From: Brevibacterium sanguinis
GTDB lineage: Bacteria > Actinomycetota > Actinomycetes > Actinomycetales > Brevibacteriaceae
Assembly: GCF_003315415.1 (NCBI RefSeq)
Contig: NZ_QNSB01000013.1
Coordinates: 1-64,000, forward strand
Direction: 5' to 3'
DNA: 64,000 nucleotides
The notes under the pieces: generated by a model
The model's input: only the letters and a program-made list of their open reading frames with translations
Told to the model about the DNA's origin: nothing
The model's database searches: none
Shown: piece by piece, positions 17,084 through 26,248 of the stretch
Layout: each line of letters opens with the position of its first letter
Numbering within the stretch: the first letter of the stretch is position 1
Made by a program: the position numbers and the translations under genes

Positions 17084-17124
17084 GTGAACCATCACGATGA
17101 CGTGCCCGCGAACCGGAGGTCGAC

Positions 17125-19032
17125 ATGCATTTTCACCATCACGGCTATGTTTCCGCTGATCCGCGGATCCAGGCGGCGCAGGGCTGCGGGGTCGACCGCC
17201 CCGAGGAGCTGCCCGACGAGGTCGACGTGCTCATCGTCGGCACCGGGCCGGCGGGAATGATCGCGGCCGCGCAGCTCTCCCAGTTCCCCGAGGTCAACAC
17301 CCGGATCATCGAACGTCGCCCCGGCCGCCTCGAGATCGGGCAGGCCGACGGCATCCAGGCCCGTTCCGTGGAGACCTTCCAGGCGTTCGGATTCGCCGAG
17401 GAGATCATCCGGGAGGGCTACCACATCACGGAGATGGCGTTCTGGAATCCCGATCCGGAGAACCCGGAGAACATCATCCGCACCGGTCGGCCCAAGGACG
17501 ACGAGACCGGGATCAGCGAGTTCCCCCATCTCATCGTCAACCAGGCGCGGGTGCTCGACTACTTCGCGCAGTTCGCGCTCCAGTCCCCCGGCCGGATCAG
17601 GCCCGACTACGGCATCGAGTTCGTCGACCTCACGGTCGAGGAGGCCGCCACCGACCCCGCGCACCCGGTCCGGGTCACCGTCCGCCACACGGCCGGCAAT
17701 CGCAGCGGTCAGGAGCGGACCATCCGCGCCGGATACGTCGTCGGCTGCGACGGCGCCCGGTCGCAGGTGCGCAAGTCGATCGGGCGATCCATGTTCGGAG
17801 ATCAGGCCAACCATGCGTGGGGCGTCATGGATGTGCTTTCCAACACCGACTTCCCCGACATCCGGACGAAGTGCGCGATCGCGTCGAAGCACGGAAACAT
17901 CCTCCTCATCCCCCGCGAGGGCGGTCACCTGTTCCGGATGTACGTCGACCTCGGCGAGGTTCCGGCCGAGGCCTCGCGCACGGTGCGCCGGACGAGCATC
18001 GAGGAGATCATCGCGCGGGCGAACGAGATCCTCACCCCCTACAGCCTCGACGTGCGAGAGGTCTGCTGGCACAGCGTCTACGAGGTCGGCCACCGGCTGA
18101 CGAACGCCTTCGACGACACCGACGAGGACGACCCGGACTCCCCGACCCCGCGGGTGTTCATCGCCGGCGACGCGTGCCACACCCACTCGGCGAAGGCCGG
18201 CCAGGGGATGAATGTGTCGATGCAGGACGGCTTCAACCTCGCGTGGAAGCTCGGCCAGGTCGTCACCGGCCGGTCGAGCGATGAGCTGCTGCGCACGTAC
18301 TCGTTGGAACGGCGAGTGACGGCGAAGAACCTCATCGACTTCGACAAGGAGTGGTCGACGCTGATGGCGACTCCTCAGGAGGAGCTGGCGGACAAGGACT
18401 ACCTCGAGCAGTTCTACGTCAAGACCGCGGAGTTCCCGGCCGGTTTCATGACCGAGTACACCGAATCGATGATCACCGCGTCGACCGCGCACCAGCAGCT
18501 GGCGACGGGATTCCCTGTCGGCAAGCGGTTCAAGTCGGCGAGGGTCAACCGCCTCTGCGACGCCTACCCCCTTCACCTCGGGCATCAGGCGACCGCGGAC
18601 GGGCGGTGGCGGATCTACGTCTTCGCCGACTCCGCCCGGCCGACGAGCGACACCGGCTCGGCGGATTCGCAGGTCGCCCGTCTCGCCGGCTGGCTCGAAT
18701 CCGATCCCCGCTCGCCCCTGGTCGCGTATCGCCGGCCCGGAGACGACCTGGACGCGCTCATCGAGCTCAGCGTGGTCTACCAGCAGGCGCACACGGAGTT
18801 CACCTTCCCCGAGGTGCCGGAGGTGTTCCGGCCGCACGTCGGGAAGCTGCGCCTGGAGTACCTCGAGAAGATCTACGCGACGCTGCCCGCCGATGACATC
18901 TTCACCGCCCGCGGCATCAGCCGCGACGGGGCGGTCGTCGTCGTCCGCCCCGACCAGTACGTCTCCGGGGTGTTCCCGCTGAGCGCCCATGACGAGATCG
19001 GGGACTTCTTCGCGGGCGTGTTCGTCCCGTGA
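17125..19032 (+). CDS. Single-component FAD-dependent aromatic hydroxylase (phenol 2-monooxygenase/MobA-like)
   Basis: 635-aa class A flavoprotein monooxygenase. It has VDVLIVGTGPAGMIAAAQL (FAD Rossmann, about residues 33-51), the DG motif VVGCDGARSQVRKSIG, the GD motif VFIAGDACHTHSAKAGQGMN, and a C-terminal thioredoxin-like dimerisation domain (about 470-635) as in phenol and 3-hydroxybenzoate 4-hydroxylases. Such enzymes hydroxylate phenols ortho to the OH using NAD(P)H and O2. Divergence from the hpa operon with a shared operator suggests it makes homoprotocatechuate or a 3,4-dihydroxy precursor. No HpaB/HpaC is present. GTGA overlap couples it to the kinase. The substrate is inferred. Confidence 0.83.
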   Translation: MHFHHHGYVSADPRIQAAQGCGVDRPEELPDEVDVLIVGTGPAGMIAAAQLSQFPEVNTRIIERRPGRLEIGQADGIQARSVETFQAFGFAEEIIREGYHITEMAFWNPDPENPENIIRTGRPKDDETGISEFPHLIVNQARVLDYFAQFALQSPGRIRPDYGIEFVDLTVEEAATDPAHPVRVTVRHTAGNRSGQERTIRAGYVVGCDGARSQVRKSIGRSMFGDQANHAWGVMDVLSNTDFPDIRTKCAIASKHGNILLIPREGGHLFRMYVDLGEVPAEASRTVRRTSIEEIIARANEILTPYSLDVREVCWHSVYEVGHRLTNAFDDTDEDDPDSPTPRVFIAGDACHTHSAKAGQGMNVSMQDGFNLAWKLGQVVTGRSSDELLRTYSLERRVTAKNLIDFDKEWSTLMATPQEELADKDYLEQFYVKTAEFPAGFMTEYTESMITASTAHQQLATGFPVGKRFKSARVNRLCDAYPLHLGHQATADGRWRIYVFADSARPTSDTGSADSQVARLAGWLESDPRSPLVAYRRPGDDLDALIELSVVYQQAHTEFTFPEVPEVFRPHVGKLRLEYLEKIYATLPADDIFTARGISRDGAVVVVRPDQYVSGVFPLSAHDEIGDFFAGVFVP

Positions 19033-20123
19033 CCGCCGCCGAACTGGCCCGGGAGGCGCTGTCCGCCTACGCCCTGCCCACCGACCTCGAGCTCCGTCTG
19101 CTCAAGCAGCGTGAGAACAGCGTCTTCGCCCTCCACCACGACGGCGTCGACTACGTCCTGCGGCTGCACCGGCAGGGCTACCACAGCGACGAGGAGCTCG
19201 ACCAGGAGCTCGAGTTCGTCCGCGCCCTTCGGACCCGCGGTGTCCGCGTCCCCCGGTTCCTGCCCACCACCTCGGGAGACCGCTTCACGGTCGTGGGACG
19301 CGCCCACCCGGCCGGCGCCCACCAGGTCGACCTGCAGCGCTTCATCGTCAACGCCGGGAACTTCGGCGACGAGCTCTCGGCGTTCCACGGCACCGCGGAC
19401 CTCGATCCGGAGGACTTCGGCCGCCTCGGCGAGCTCATCGCCGAGGTCCATGACGCCACCGTCGCCTCCGGCTTCACCGTCGAGGATTCCCGCCCCCGCT
19501 GGGACGTCGAGGGTCTCGTCGGTGAGAACGCGCTGTGGGGAGATCCGCTCCGAGCCGCCGAGGCCGCACCCGGGTGCGATGAGACCACCCGGCAGACCCT
19601 CGCCGAGGCGATCGCGCTCATCCGTCGCACGCTCGACGACTATGGGCACAGGCCGCACCGCTTCGGCCCCATCCACGCCGACCTCACCCCCGAGAACGTG
19701 CTCCGCACGACCGACGGGCTCATCCTCATCGACTTCGACGACTTCGCCGCCGGCTGGCACCTCTTCGACCTCGCGACCGCGCTCTACTTCTACACCCGGC
19801 ACCCCCGGGCCGATGACTTCCGCCGGGCCCTGTTCGCCGGCTACCAGAGGCACCGGATGCTCGAGGCCGCGGACTTCACCGCGTTCCCCGCGCTGCTCGT
19901 CGCCCGCGGCCTCACCTATCTCGGGTGGGCTGCCGAACGCCGCGGCGAGCCGGCCGCCGAGTTCCACCTCGGCGAGGTCCTCCCCCACCTCCTCGACCTC
20001 GCACGGAGCCTGCTCTCCTCGACCGCTGGGCCGGCCGCCGCACACCCGGGTCCGGCCGTCGCCCAGCACGACTCCTCCGATCCAGCCACGGCGAATCCCG
20101 ACTCGACAGGAGCGCACGAATGA
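19029..20123 (+). CDS. APH-family small-molecule kinase (amino alcohol/hydroxylysine kinase-like)
   Basis: 364-aa phosphotransferase of the aminoglycoside/choline/hydroxylysine kinase fold. HRFGPIHADLTPENVL carries the catalytic Asp and Asn, and LILIDFDDFAAGWHLFDLA the metal-binding Asp. An N-lobe strand with YVLRLHR supplies the likely ATP-binding residue. The C-terminal about 30 residues are low-complexity. GTG 19029 overlaps the hydroxylase stop, and its own stop overlaps the next ATG. Pairing with a class III PLP enzyme resembles the kinase/phospho-lyase couples that degrade ethanolamine, hydroxylysine and 1-aminopropan-2-ol. Antibiotic resistance is unlikely from context. Confidence 0.75.
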   Translation: MTAAELAREALSAYALPTDLELRLLKQRENSVFALHHDGVDYVLRLHRQGYHSDEELDQELEFVRALRTRGVRVPRFLPTTSGDRFTVVGRAHPAGAHQVDLQRFIVNAGNFGDELSAFHGTADLDPEDFGRLGELIAEVHDATVASGFTVEDSRPRWDVEGLVGENALWGDPLRAAEAAPGCDETTRQTLAEAIALIRRTLDDYGHRPHRFGPIHADLTPENVLRTTDGLILIDFDDFAAGWHLFDLATALYFYTRHPRADDFRRALFAGYQRHRMLEAADFTAFPALLVARGLTYLGWAAERRGEPAAEFHLGEVLPHLLDLARSLLSSTAGPAAAHPGPAVAQHDSSDPATANPDSTGAHE

Positions 20124-21385
20124 CCGACCTCATCACCCGCCGCAATCGGACCATCGGCCCCTACTCCCCGCTGTTCTACGACGAGCCGCTCGAGTTCGTC
20201 TCCGCGAAGGGCGTGTGGTTCACCGACGTCCACGGCGAGAAGTACCTCGACGGGTACAACAACGTCCCCCACGTCGGCCACTGCAACGACCGGGTCGTGG
20301 CCGCCCTGTGCGACCAGGCGTCCCGGCTCAACGTCCACACCCGCTACCTCAATGCGCGTGTCGTCGAGTACTCGGAGGCGCTGCTCGCGACCTTCGAACC
20401 CCGGCTCGAGCGGGTCTTCTTCGGCAACTCCGGCTCCGAGGCGAACGAACTCGCCCTGCGCATCTCCCGCCAGCTGACCGGGGCGAAGGGACTCATCGTC
20501 TCCGACTTCAGCTACCACGGCACGACGATCTCCCTCGCGGAGATGACCACCGGGCTGAAGACCCGCGAACCCCTGGCCCCGCATGTGCGCGCTCTGCGCA
20601 TCCCCGACCTCGACGCGGATCCGCGGCCGGAGGACGAGGTGCTCGCCGCGACCCTCGCCGACCTCGACGCGGCCATCGAGTCCCTCGGGGAAGCCGGACA
20701 CGGAGTCTCCGCGTGCCTGTTCGACTGGCTGTTCTCCACCGAGGGGATGCCCCGCCTGCCGCAGGGGCTGGTCGCCGGGATCGCCGAACGGGTCAGGGCC
20801 GCCGGAGGGATGGTCATCGCCGACGAGGTGCAGTCGGGCTTCGGGCGCACCGGCACCCACATGTGGGGATACCAGCGGGTCGGTCTCACCCCCGACCTCG
20901 TCACACTCGGCAAGCCGATGGGCAACGGGCACCCGATGTCCGCGGTCGTCACGAGTGCCGCGGTCATGGACGAGTTCGGGCCGAACAACGAGTTCTTCAA
21001 CACCTTCGCCGGCAACCCGGTCTCGGCTGCCGTGGGTCAGGCCGTGCTCGACGAGATGGCCGAGAGGGGCCTCATGGAGCAGGCCCGGGTCCTCGGTGAG
21101 ACCGCGCTGGCCCAGCTGCGCCGCTTCGCCGACGACCACGACTTCGTCCGCACGGCGAAGGGCGCCGGAATGTTCCTCGGCCTCGAGTTCGTCCGGGAAG
21201 GTCGGCCGGCGCCCGACCTGACCAAGCGGGTCGTCGAGGCGATGAAGTCCAGGCACGTCATCATCTCGCGCATCGGCCGCGACGACAACGTCCTCAAGGT
21301 CCGGCCCCCGTTGGCGTTCGGACCCGAGGAGCTGCCGCGTCTGCTCGGCGCACTGGGCGAATCCCTGGCAGAATTGGACGCCTGA
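20120..21385 (+). CDS. Class III PLP enzyme (aminotransferase or amino alcohol O-phosphate phospho-lyase)
   Basis: 421-aa PLP enzyme of the class III aminotransferase fold. [15 protein letters not shown] binds the cofactor phosphate, FSYHGTT stacks on [17 protein letters not shown] carries the PLP-binding Asp, and the Schiff-base lysine is about K265 in [23 protein letters not shown] follows. The subfamily resembles AGXT2-like proteins, which include ethanolamine-phosphate and phosphohydroxylysine phospho-lyases. ATGA overlap with the kinase gene suggests the two act in sequence: phosphorylate a beta-hydroxy amine, then eliminate phosphate and ammonia to leave an aldehyde. A plain transaminase is the alternative. 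Confidence 0.8.
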   Translation: MTDLITRRNRTIGPYSPLFYDEPLEFVSAKGVWFTDVHGEKYLDGYNNVPHVGHCNDRVVAALCDQASRLNVHTRYLNARVVEYSEALLATFEPRLERVFFGNSGSEANELALRISRQLTGAKGLIVSDFSYHGTTISLAEMTTGLKTREPLAPHVRALRIPDLDADPRPEDEVLAATLADLDAAIESLGEAGHGVSACLFDWLFSTEGMPRLPQGLVAGIAERVRAAGGMVIADEVQSGFGRTGTHMWGYQRVGLTPDLVTLGKPMGNGHPMSAVVTSAAVMDEFGPNNEFFNTFAGNPVSAAVGQAVLDEMAERGLMEQARVLGETALAQLRRFADDHDFVRTAKGAGMFLGLEFVREGRPAPDLTKRVVEAMKSRHVIISRIGRDDNVLKVRPPLAFGPEELPRLLGALGESLAELDA

Positions 21386-21416
21386 CACCACTCAGGCGTG
21401 GATGCAAGGAGGCATC

Positions 21417-22442
21417 ATGTCGAATGCAGTGACCGCCGCGACACCCGTGGCACCGACATCCCCGACTCCGGCGCCCGCGGCACCGGCGGACGCGGCACCG
21501 GCGGCCGTCCCGGGTGACATCCGCAGCCGCGCGGAGTCGATCCCCGAGTTCCGCGACATCGTCTCCCAGTCGTTCGTCCCCCTGGTCGTCAGCGGGGACT
21601 CGAGGAATCCCTTCGACGCCCTGGTCCACACCGTCGGCGCCGACAAGGCCGTCTTCACCCACCTGCAGACGAAGCCCCACCTCGTCGAGCGGACTCCGGG
21701 GACGATCGCGGCGGGCGGCAGCGGATTCTTCAAGCTCAACCTGCTCGTGGACGGCAACGGCATCCTCATCCAGGACGGTCGGGAGACGGTGATCCGCCCG
21801 GGCGATCTCGCGCTCTACGACACCTCACGGCCGTACTCGCTGATGTTCGAGGAGACGGTGAGCAATCTCGTCATGATGTTCCCCAAGGACAGGCTGGGCC
21901 TGCCCGCGACGATCGTCGAGGAGCTCACCGCAGTCTCCCTCGGCGCCGACTGCGCCCTGGGGCCGATGGTGTCGAACTTCCTCGCCCAAGTGCCTGCCAC
22001 GATCACCTCCCTGCCGCTGCATGCCAGGGCGCAGGTGGCACAGAGCGGCCTCGACCTGCTCTCGGCGCTGCTGTCCACCGTCCTCGACGTCAGGACGCAG
22101 GCGCACGATCCCAGGCAGACGCAGCTCGAGGAGGTCTACCGCTACATCGACGAGAACCTCGGCGCCGACCTCACCCCAGGATCGATCGCCGCGGCGCACT
22201 TCATGTCGACAAGGCACCTCCACTCGCTCTTCAGCGACACCGGCACCACCGTCGCGGCGCTGATCAAGGAGCGGCGGCTGGAGAAGTGCCGGTCGCAGAT
22301 CCTCAATCCCGCGCTCGCGCATCGGACGATCGCCGGCATCGCCGCGCAGTGGGGGTTCTCCGACCCGGCGCACTTCAGCCGCGTGTTCAAGGCGCACTTC
22401 GGCCGGTCCCCGAGCGAGCTGCGCCACCAGCTGTCGGAGTGA
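21417..22442 (+). CDS. AraC-family transcriptional regulator (AraC-binding-like/FeaR-like)
   Basis: 341-aa activator. Residues 1 to about 35 are an Ala/Pro-rich leader. About 40-210 form a cupin-like sensor with GTIAAGGSGFFKLNLLVDGNG and VIRPGDLALYDTSRPY, typical of the NphR/FeaR/AraC_binding_2 group. The last about 100 residues are the double HTH (LTPGSIAAAHFMSTRHLHSLF and TIAGIAAQWGFSDPAHFSRVFK). ATG 21417 is preferred over an ATG 15 bp upstream because AGGAGG lies 4 nt before it. It follows the PLP gene by 31 bp, so it may be in that operon. FeaR-like regulators often respond to aromatic amines or aldehydes. Confidence 0.85.
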   Translation: MSNAVTAATPVAPTSPTPAPAAPADAAPAAVPGDIRSRAESIPEFRDIVSQSFVPLVVSGDSRNPFDALVHTVGADKAVFTHLQTKPHLVERTPGTIAAGGSGFFKLNLLVDGNGILIQDGRETVIRPGDLALYDTSRPYSLMFEETVSNLVMMFPKDRLGLPATIVEELTAVSLGADCALGPMVSNFLAQVPATITSLPLHARAQVAQSGLDLLSALLSTVLDVRTQAHDPRQTQLEEVYRYIDENLGADLTPGSIAAAHFMSTRHLHSLFSDTGTTVAALIKERRLEKCRSQILNPALAHRTIAGIAAQWGFSDPAHFSRVFKAHFGRSPSELRHQLSE

Positions 22443-22490
22443 CGACCTCGTCGGACTGACTCGGAGCCCGGCCACCCGAGCCATCGGCGC

Positions 22491-23306
22491 CTACATCCCG
22501 GCGGCCTCGAAGCCGAGGGTGGGCAGGTCGACGATGTGCGCGCCGCCGTCGGCGACGATCACCGCGCCCGTGATGTAGGACGAGTCGTGGGAGCCGAGGA
22601 AGCGGATCACCGACGCGATCTCCGCCGGGTCGGCCGGCCGCTGCAGGGGAACGTCCTTCGTGATCGTCGCATAGGCCTCCTCCCGGGACGACACGCCCTC
22701 GGCGTGCACGGCGAACTCGTCCATCTCCTCGTCGGCCATCGGGGTCCGCACCCAGCCGGGGCACACGGCGTTGACCCTGATCCCGCGGCGCGAGTAATCC
22801 CTGGCCAGGGACCGGGTGAGACCGATGAGGGCGTGCTTGCCCACGGTGTACCCGGCCACGGACGGGCCTGCGAAGAGGCCCGCCAGGGAGGACACGATGA
22901 CGATCTGTCCGCCGGTCCGCTCGAGCTGGGGCAGTGCTGCCCGCGCGATGACGAACGCGGTCGTGACATTGCCCTGCCACGCGTCCGCCCACGTCCGGTC
23001 GTCGGTGTCCCCGACGGCCGAGAATCCGTGCCCGCCGGCGTTCGCGACGAGGACGTCGACGCGTCCGAAGCGCTCGACCACCTCGGCGACGGCGGCCTCG
23101 GACGATTCCCGATCGGAGACGTCGGCGACGATCGGGACTGCGCCGATCCCCTCGGCGACGGCGGCCAGCGGCGCCGCACGCCGCCCGAGGATGACGACCG
23201 TCTCCCCCTCCTGCGCGTACCGCTCGGCGGTGGCCGCGCCGATTCCCGTCCCGCCTCCGGTGATGACGACGACTCTGCTCGCTGTGCGTCCGGTCTCGGA
23301 CTCCAT
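22491..23306 (-). CDS. Short-chain dehydrogenase/reductase
   Basis: 271-aa NAD(P)-dependent SDR. It has a Rossmann glycine motif TGGGTGIGAAT near the N-terminus, NAGG, catalytic Ser in IVIVSSLAG, YTVGK with the catalytic Tyr and Lys, and RVNAVCPGWVRTPM. ADGGAHIVD near the C-terminus is typical of classical SDRs. The substrate is not evident; neighbours suggest an aromatic alcohol or beta-hydroxy compound. AGGGAGG precedes ATG 23306. It is convergent with the AraC gene and divergent from the MFS carrier. Confidence 0.85.
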   Translation of the reverse strand: MESETGRTASRVVVITGGGTGIGAATAERYAQEGETVVILGRRAAPLAAVAEGIGAVPIVADVSDRESSEAAVAEVVERFGRVDVLVANAGGHGFSAVGDTDDRTWADAWQGNVTTAFVIARAALPQLERTGGQIVIVSSLAGLFAGPSVAGYTVGKHALIGLTRSLARDYSRRGIRVNAVCPGWVRTPMADEEMDEFAVHAEGVSSREEAYATITKDVPLQRPADPAEIASVIRFLGSHDSSYITGAVIVADGGAHIVDLPTLGFEAAGM

Positions 23307-23506
23307 GGGTGACCTCCCTGTCGACTTCCTCCATTCTCGGCCGAACGCGCCGAGTCCAGGGCGGCCGAGTGGCTTCCGACACGCAGAGACCACCTGTGTG
23401 CGCTCGTGGTCAAGCCCCGGCCACAGCCCGGCGTCTAGGCTCGGAACCAGTCTTCTGCCGCACCGCACACCGTCACTGCACCGTTCACCGTCGAAAGGTC
23501 ACGACC

Positions 23507-24751
23507 ATGCACGCCGACACCGCCCCGCCTGACAGGCTCTCACGGCGCATCTACCTCTTCACCTCCGTCTTCTCCGCCGTCCTCTACACCGTCCTGCTCG
23601 TCGCCCCGGTCATCGCGTTCCCGCTGACCGCGAAGTACCAGCTCGACCCCACTCAGGTCGGCCTGCTCTTCTCCTGCGAGCTCGGCGCCTTCAGCCTCGC
23701 GACCGTGCCCGCGTATCTGTGGCTGAGCCGGGTGCCGCTCGTGCGGTCCGTCGGCTTCTGCACCGTCGTCGTCATCCTCGGCAACCTCGTCTCCGGCTTC
23801 GTCCCCACGTTCGAGGTGCTCCTCGTCGTGCGCATCATCACCTCCCTGGCCGCCGGTTCGATCACCGTGGTGCTCCTGGCCCTTGGACCGAAGACCGCCA
23901 ACCCCGGGCGGGCCTTCGGGCTCTTCGTCGTCTGCCAGCTCGTCATGGGCGCGCTCATCCTCGCGGTCTTCCCCAGCCTCTACGCGAACGCAGACGTGTC
24001 CGCGATGTACTGGACGCTGGCCGGGCTGTCCGTCGTCTGCCTCTTCTTCGTCCCCCTCGTCAAGGGCATCGACCTCGCCGAGGCGGGTGCGGCGAAGCCC
24101 GGCAGGCTCACCTCCGGACGCTCCACCCTGGCCACGGCCCGGATCCCGGCCTTCGTCGCGGGACTCGCCTCGATCGTGTTCTTCTACATCGCGCTGTCGG
24201 GGGTGTGGTCGTTCATGGGTCAGCTGTCGACGGCGGCGGGGAACTCGGAGAGCGCGACGAGCATCGTGCTCATGATCGCGACGATCGCGGGAATCGCCTC
24301 GGCGCTCCTGGCGACGATCCTCGGCGACAGCCCGCGCCGGCGGGCGTACCTGCTCTCCGGATTCGCCGTCCTCGCCGTCTCCGTCCTCGTCCTCCTCGGC
24401 GGGCCCGCCCTGCTGCGCTTCGCGATCGCCGCGATCCTGTTCAAGTTCGGCTGGACCTTCGTCCTGCCCTATCTCATCAGCAGCATCTCGGCCCTCGGCG
24501 GCGGACCGCAGACGATGAACACCGTCAACCTCATGATCGGCGGCGGGTTCGCGCTCGGTCCCATCATCGCCGGCGCCCTCATCGCGGGACCGGGATTCAC
24601 GGCCATGATCCTCTTCTCCTTCGCGGCCCTCCTGGCCGCCACCGCGGGAGCCGCCTTCCTCACCCGCCGCCCGGCGGGAGAGGCCGACTCCGCGCCCACC
24701 ACCGGCACTCCCGCCGCGACCGCACCGGGCGCGGACAAGGAATGGAGCTGA
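23507..24751 (+). CDS. MFS transporter
   Basis: 414-aa integral membrane carrier with about 12 predicted helices beginning at LFTSVFSAVLYTVLLVAPVI. The family is recognisable from hydrophobicity and the loop between helices 2 and 3, but the substrate is not. The C-terminal tail (about 30 residues) is soluble and Ala/Thr/Pro-rich. ATG 23507 is selected after GAAAGGTC; an in-frame upstream extension lacks membrane character. The APC permease gene begins 1 bp after its stop, so the two transporters are co-transcribed. Confidence 0.8.
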   Translation: MHADTAPPDRLSRRIYLFTSVFSAVLYTVLLVAPVIAFPLTAKYQLDPTQVGLLFSCELGAFSLATVPAYLWLSRVPLVRSVGFCTVVVILGNLVSGFVPTFEVLLVVRIITSLAAGSITVVLLALGPKTANPGRAFGLFVVCQLVMGALILAVFPSLYANADVSAMYWTLAGLSVVCLFFVPLVKGIDLAEAGAAKPGRLTSGRSTLATARIPAFVAGLASIVFFYIALSGVWSFMGQLSTAAGNSESATSIVLMIATIAGIASALLATILGDSPRRRAYLLSGFAVLAVSVLVLLGGPALLRFAIAAILFKFGWTFVLPYLISSISALGGGPQTMNTVNLMIGGGFALGPIIAGALIAGPGFTAMILFSFAALLAATAGAAFLTRRPAGEADSAPTTGTPAATAPGADKEWS

Positions 24752-24752
24752 C

Positions 24753-26204
24753 ATGAGCAACTCCCCGCAGACCGGAGTGCACACCGCGCTGAAGAAGAAC
24801 GCCCTCGGCGTCGCGGGCATCGTCTTCCTCGTCCTCGCCGCCGTGGCCCCGCTGACCGGCATCGTCGTCGTCGCGGCTCTGGCGATGGCGCTGGGCAACG
24901 GCGGTGGGGCCGCCGCTTCGTTCCTCATCATGGCGCTCATCCTCCTGCTCTTCTCCGTCGGCTATGCGCAGATGAGCAGGGAACTCGTCAACGCAGGCGG
25001 CTTCTACGCATTCGTCGTCAAGGGCCTGGGCCGCACCGGCGGGCTCATCGCGGGCCTCATCGCCACCATCGGCTACAACTTCTTCGTCGTCGGCACGATC
25101 GGCACGAGCGGGTTCTTCATGCAGACCGTCATCGCCGATCTCACCGGTCTCGACGTCCACTGGTACGTCTGGGGACTGGCCTCGATCATCGCCTCCTTCC
25201 TCATGGCCCGACGGGGCATCGACTTCTCCTCGAAGATCCTCGGCGTCGCTCTGGTCCTCGAGGTCGCCCTGCTCGTCGTCTTCGATGTCGCGGTGCTCAT
25301 CAGGACGGGATTCGACATCTCGGCCTTCAGCCCCGAGGCCGTCTTCGCCGGATCGTTCCCCATCGGCCTGCTCATCGCCGCCACCGGATTCCTCGGCTTC
25401 GAGGCCACCGCCCTGTTCGGCGAGGAGGCCAAGCAGCCGCACAGGACGATCCCGCGCGCCACCTATGCCGCGATCATCGCGATCGGGCTCGTCCTCGGAC
25501 TGACGAGCTGGGCCGTCGTCTCCGCGATCGGCGTGGCCCGGACCCAGGGAGTCGCGCTCGAGCACCTGGCCGCGGGCGATCTGGTCTTCAGCCTCGCCGC
25601 CGAATACGTGGGCGCCCCGTTCCTCACCGTCATGCTCATCCTGCTGCTGGTCAGCCTGTTCGCGGCGATGCTCGCCTTCCACAACTCCGCGGCACGCTAC
25701 CTCTTCGCCCTCGGCCGGGCCCGCGTCCTGCCCCATGTGCTCGCACGGACCGGGTCGACCGGCGCCCCGGTCGTCGCGGGCCTCGTGCAGGCGGGATTCG
25801 CCGCGATCGTCGCCTTCCTGTTCATGCTCAGCGGCGGCAACCCGATGGTCACCCTCCTGCCGCCGATGCTCGGCTTCGGCACCCTGTCGATCATCGTGCT
25901 CCAGACCCTGGCCGCGCTGGCGATCTTCGTCCACTTCCGGCGCGCCCGCTCACGGCGCGTCTGGTCGACGTTCATCGCTCCCCTGGTCAGCTTCGGGCTC
26001 CTCGGCACGATCGTCGTCCTCGCGATCGCCAACTTCGAGATCGTCGCCGGCTCCGACGCCCTGGCGGTCCGGCTGCTGCCCTGGCTGCTCGTGGTCACCG
26101 CGATCGGGGGGCTCGGCTACGGCACCTATCTCAAGGCGAAGAGGCCGGCCGTCCACGCCGCACTCGCCGACGATCTCGAGCAGGTCGACCCCACCGCGAA
26201 CTGA
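24753..26204 (+). CDS. APC-superfamily amino acid/amine permease
   Basis: 483-aa permease with about 12 membrane helices. The N-terminus has LKKNALGVAGIVFLVLAAVA and ALAMALGNGGGAAASFLI, the unwound helix-1 region used for substrate binding in APC transporters. TGFLGFEATALFGEEAKQPHRTIPRA is the characteristic helix-6/7 junction. It likely imports an amino acid or amine, fitting the nearby amine-processing genes. Spacing is 1 bp after the MFS gene and 44 bp before the amidohydrolase. Confidence 0.85.
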   Translation: MSNSPQTGVHTALKKNALGVAGIVFLVLAAVAPLTGIVVVAALAMALGNGGGAAASFLIMALILLLFSVGYAQMSRELVNAGGFYAFVVKGLGRTGGLIAGLIATIGYNFFVVGTIGTSGFFMQTVIADLTGLDVHWYVWGLASIIASFLMARRGIDFSSKILGVALVLEVALLVVFDVAVLIRTGFDISAFSPEAVFAGSFPIGLLIAATGFLGFEATALFGEEAKQPHRTIPRATYAAIIAIGLVLGLTSWAVVSAIGVARTQGVALEHLAAGDLVFSLAAEYVGAPFLTVMLILLLVSLFAAMLAFHNSAARYLFALGRARVLPHVLARTGSTGAPVVAGLVQAGFAAIVAFLFMLSGGNPMVTLLPPMLGFGTLSIIVLQTLAALAIFVHFRRARSRRVWSTFIAPLVSFGLLGTIVVLAIANFEIVAGSDALAVRLLPWLLVVTAIGGLGYGTYLKAKRPAVHAALADDLEQVDPTAN

Positions 26205-26248
26205 CCCAGTCCCACCCACAGCCCGTCCGATCCGAAGGAGACCCACTC

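Noticed and set aside
19029..20123. APH-fold gene as an aminoglycoside resistance determinant
   Set aside because: Start and stop overlap catabolic genes on both sides and the partner is a PLP enzyme, so a metabolic kinase is much more likely.
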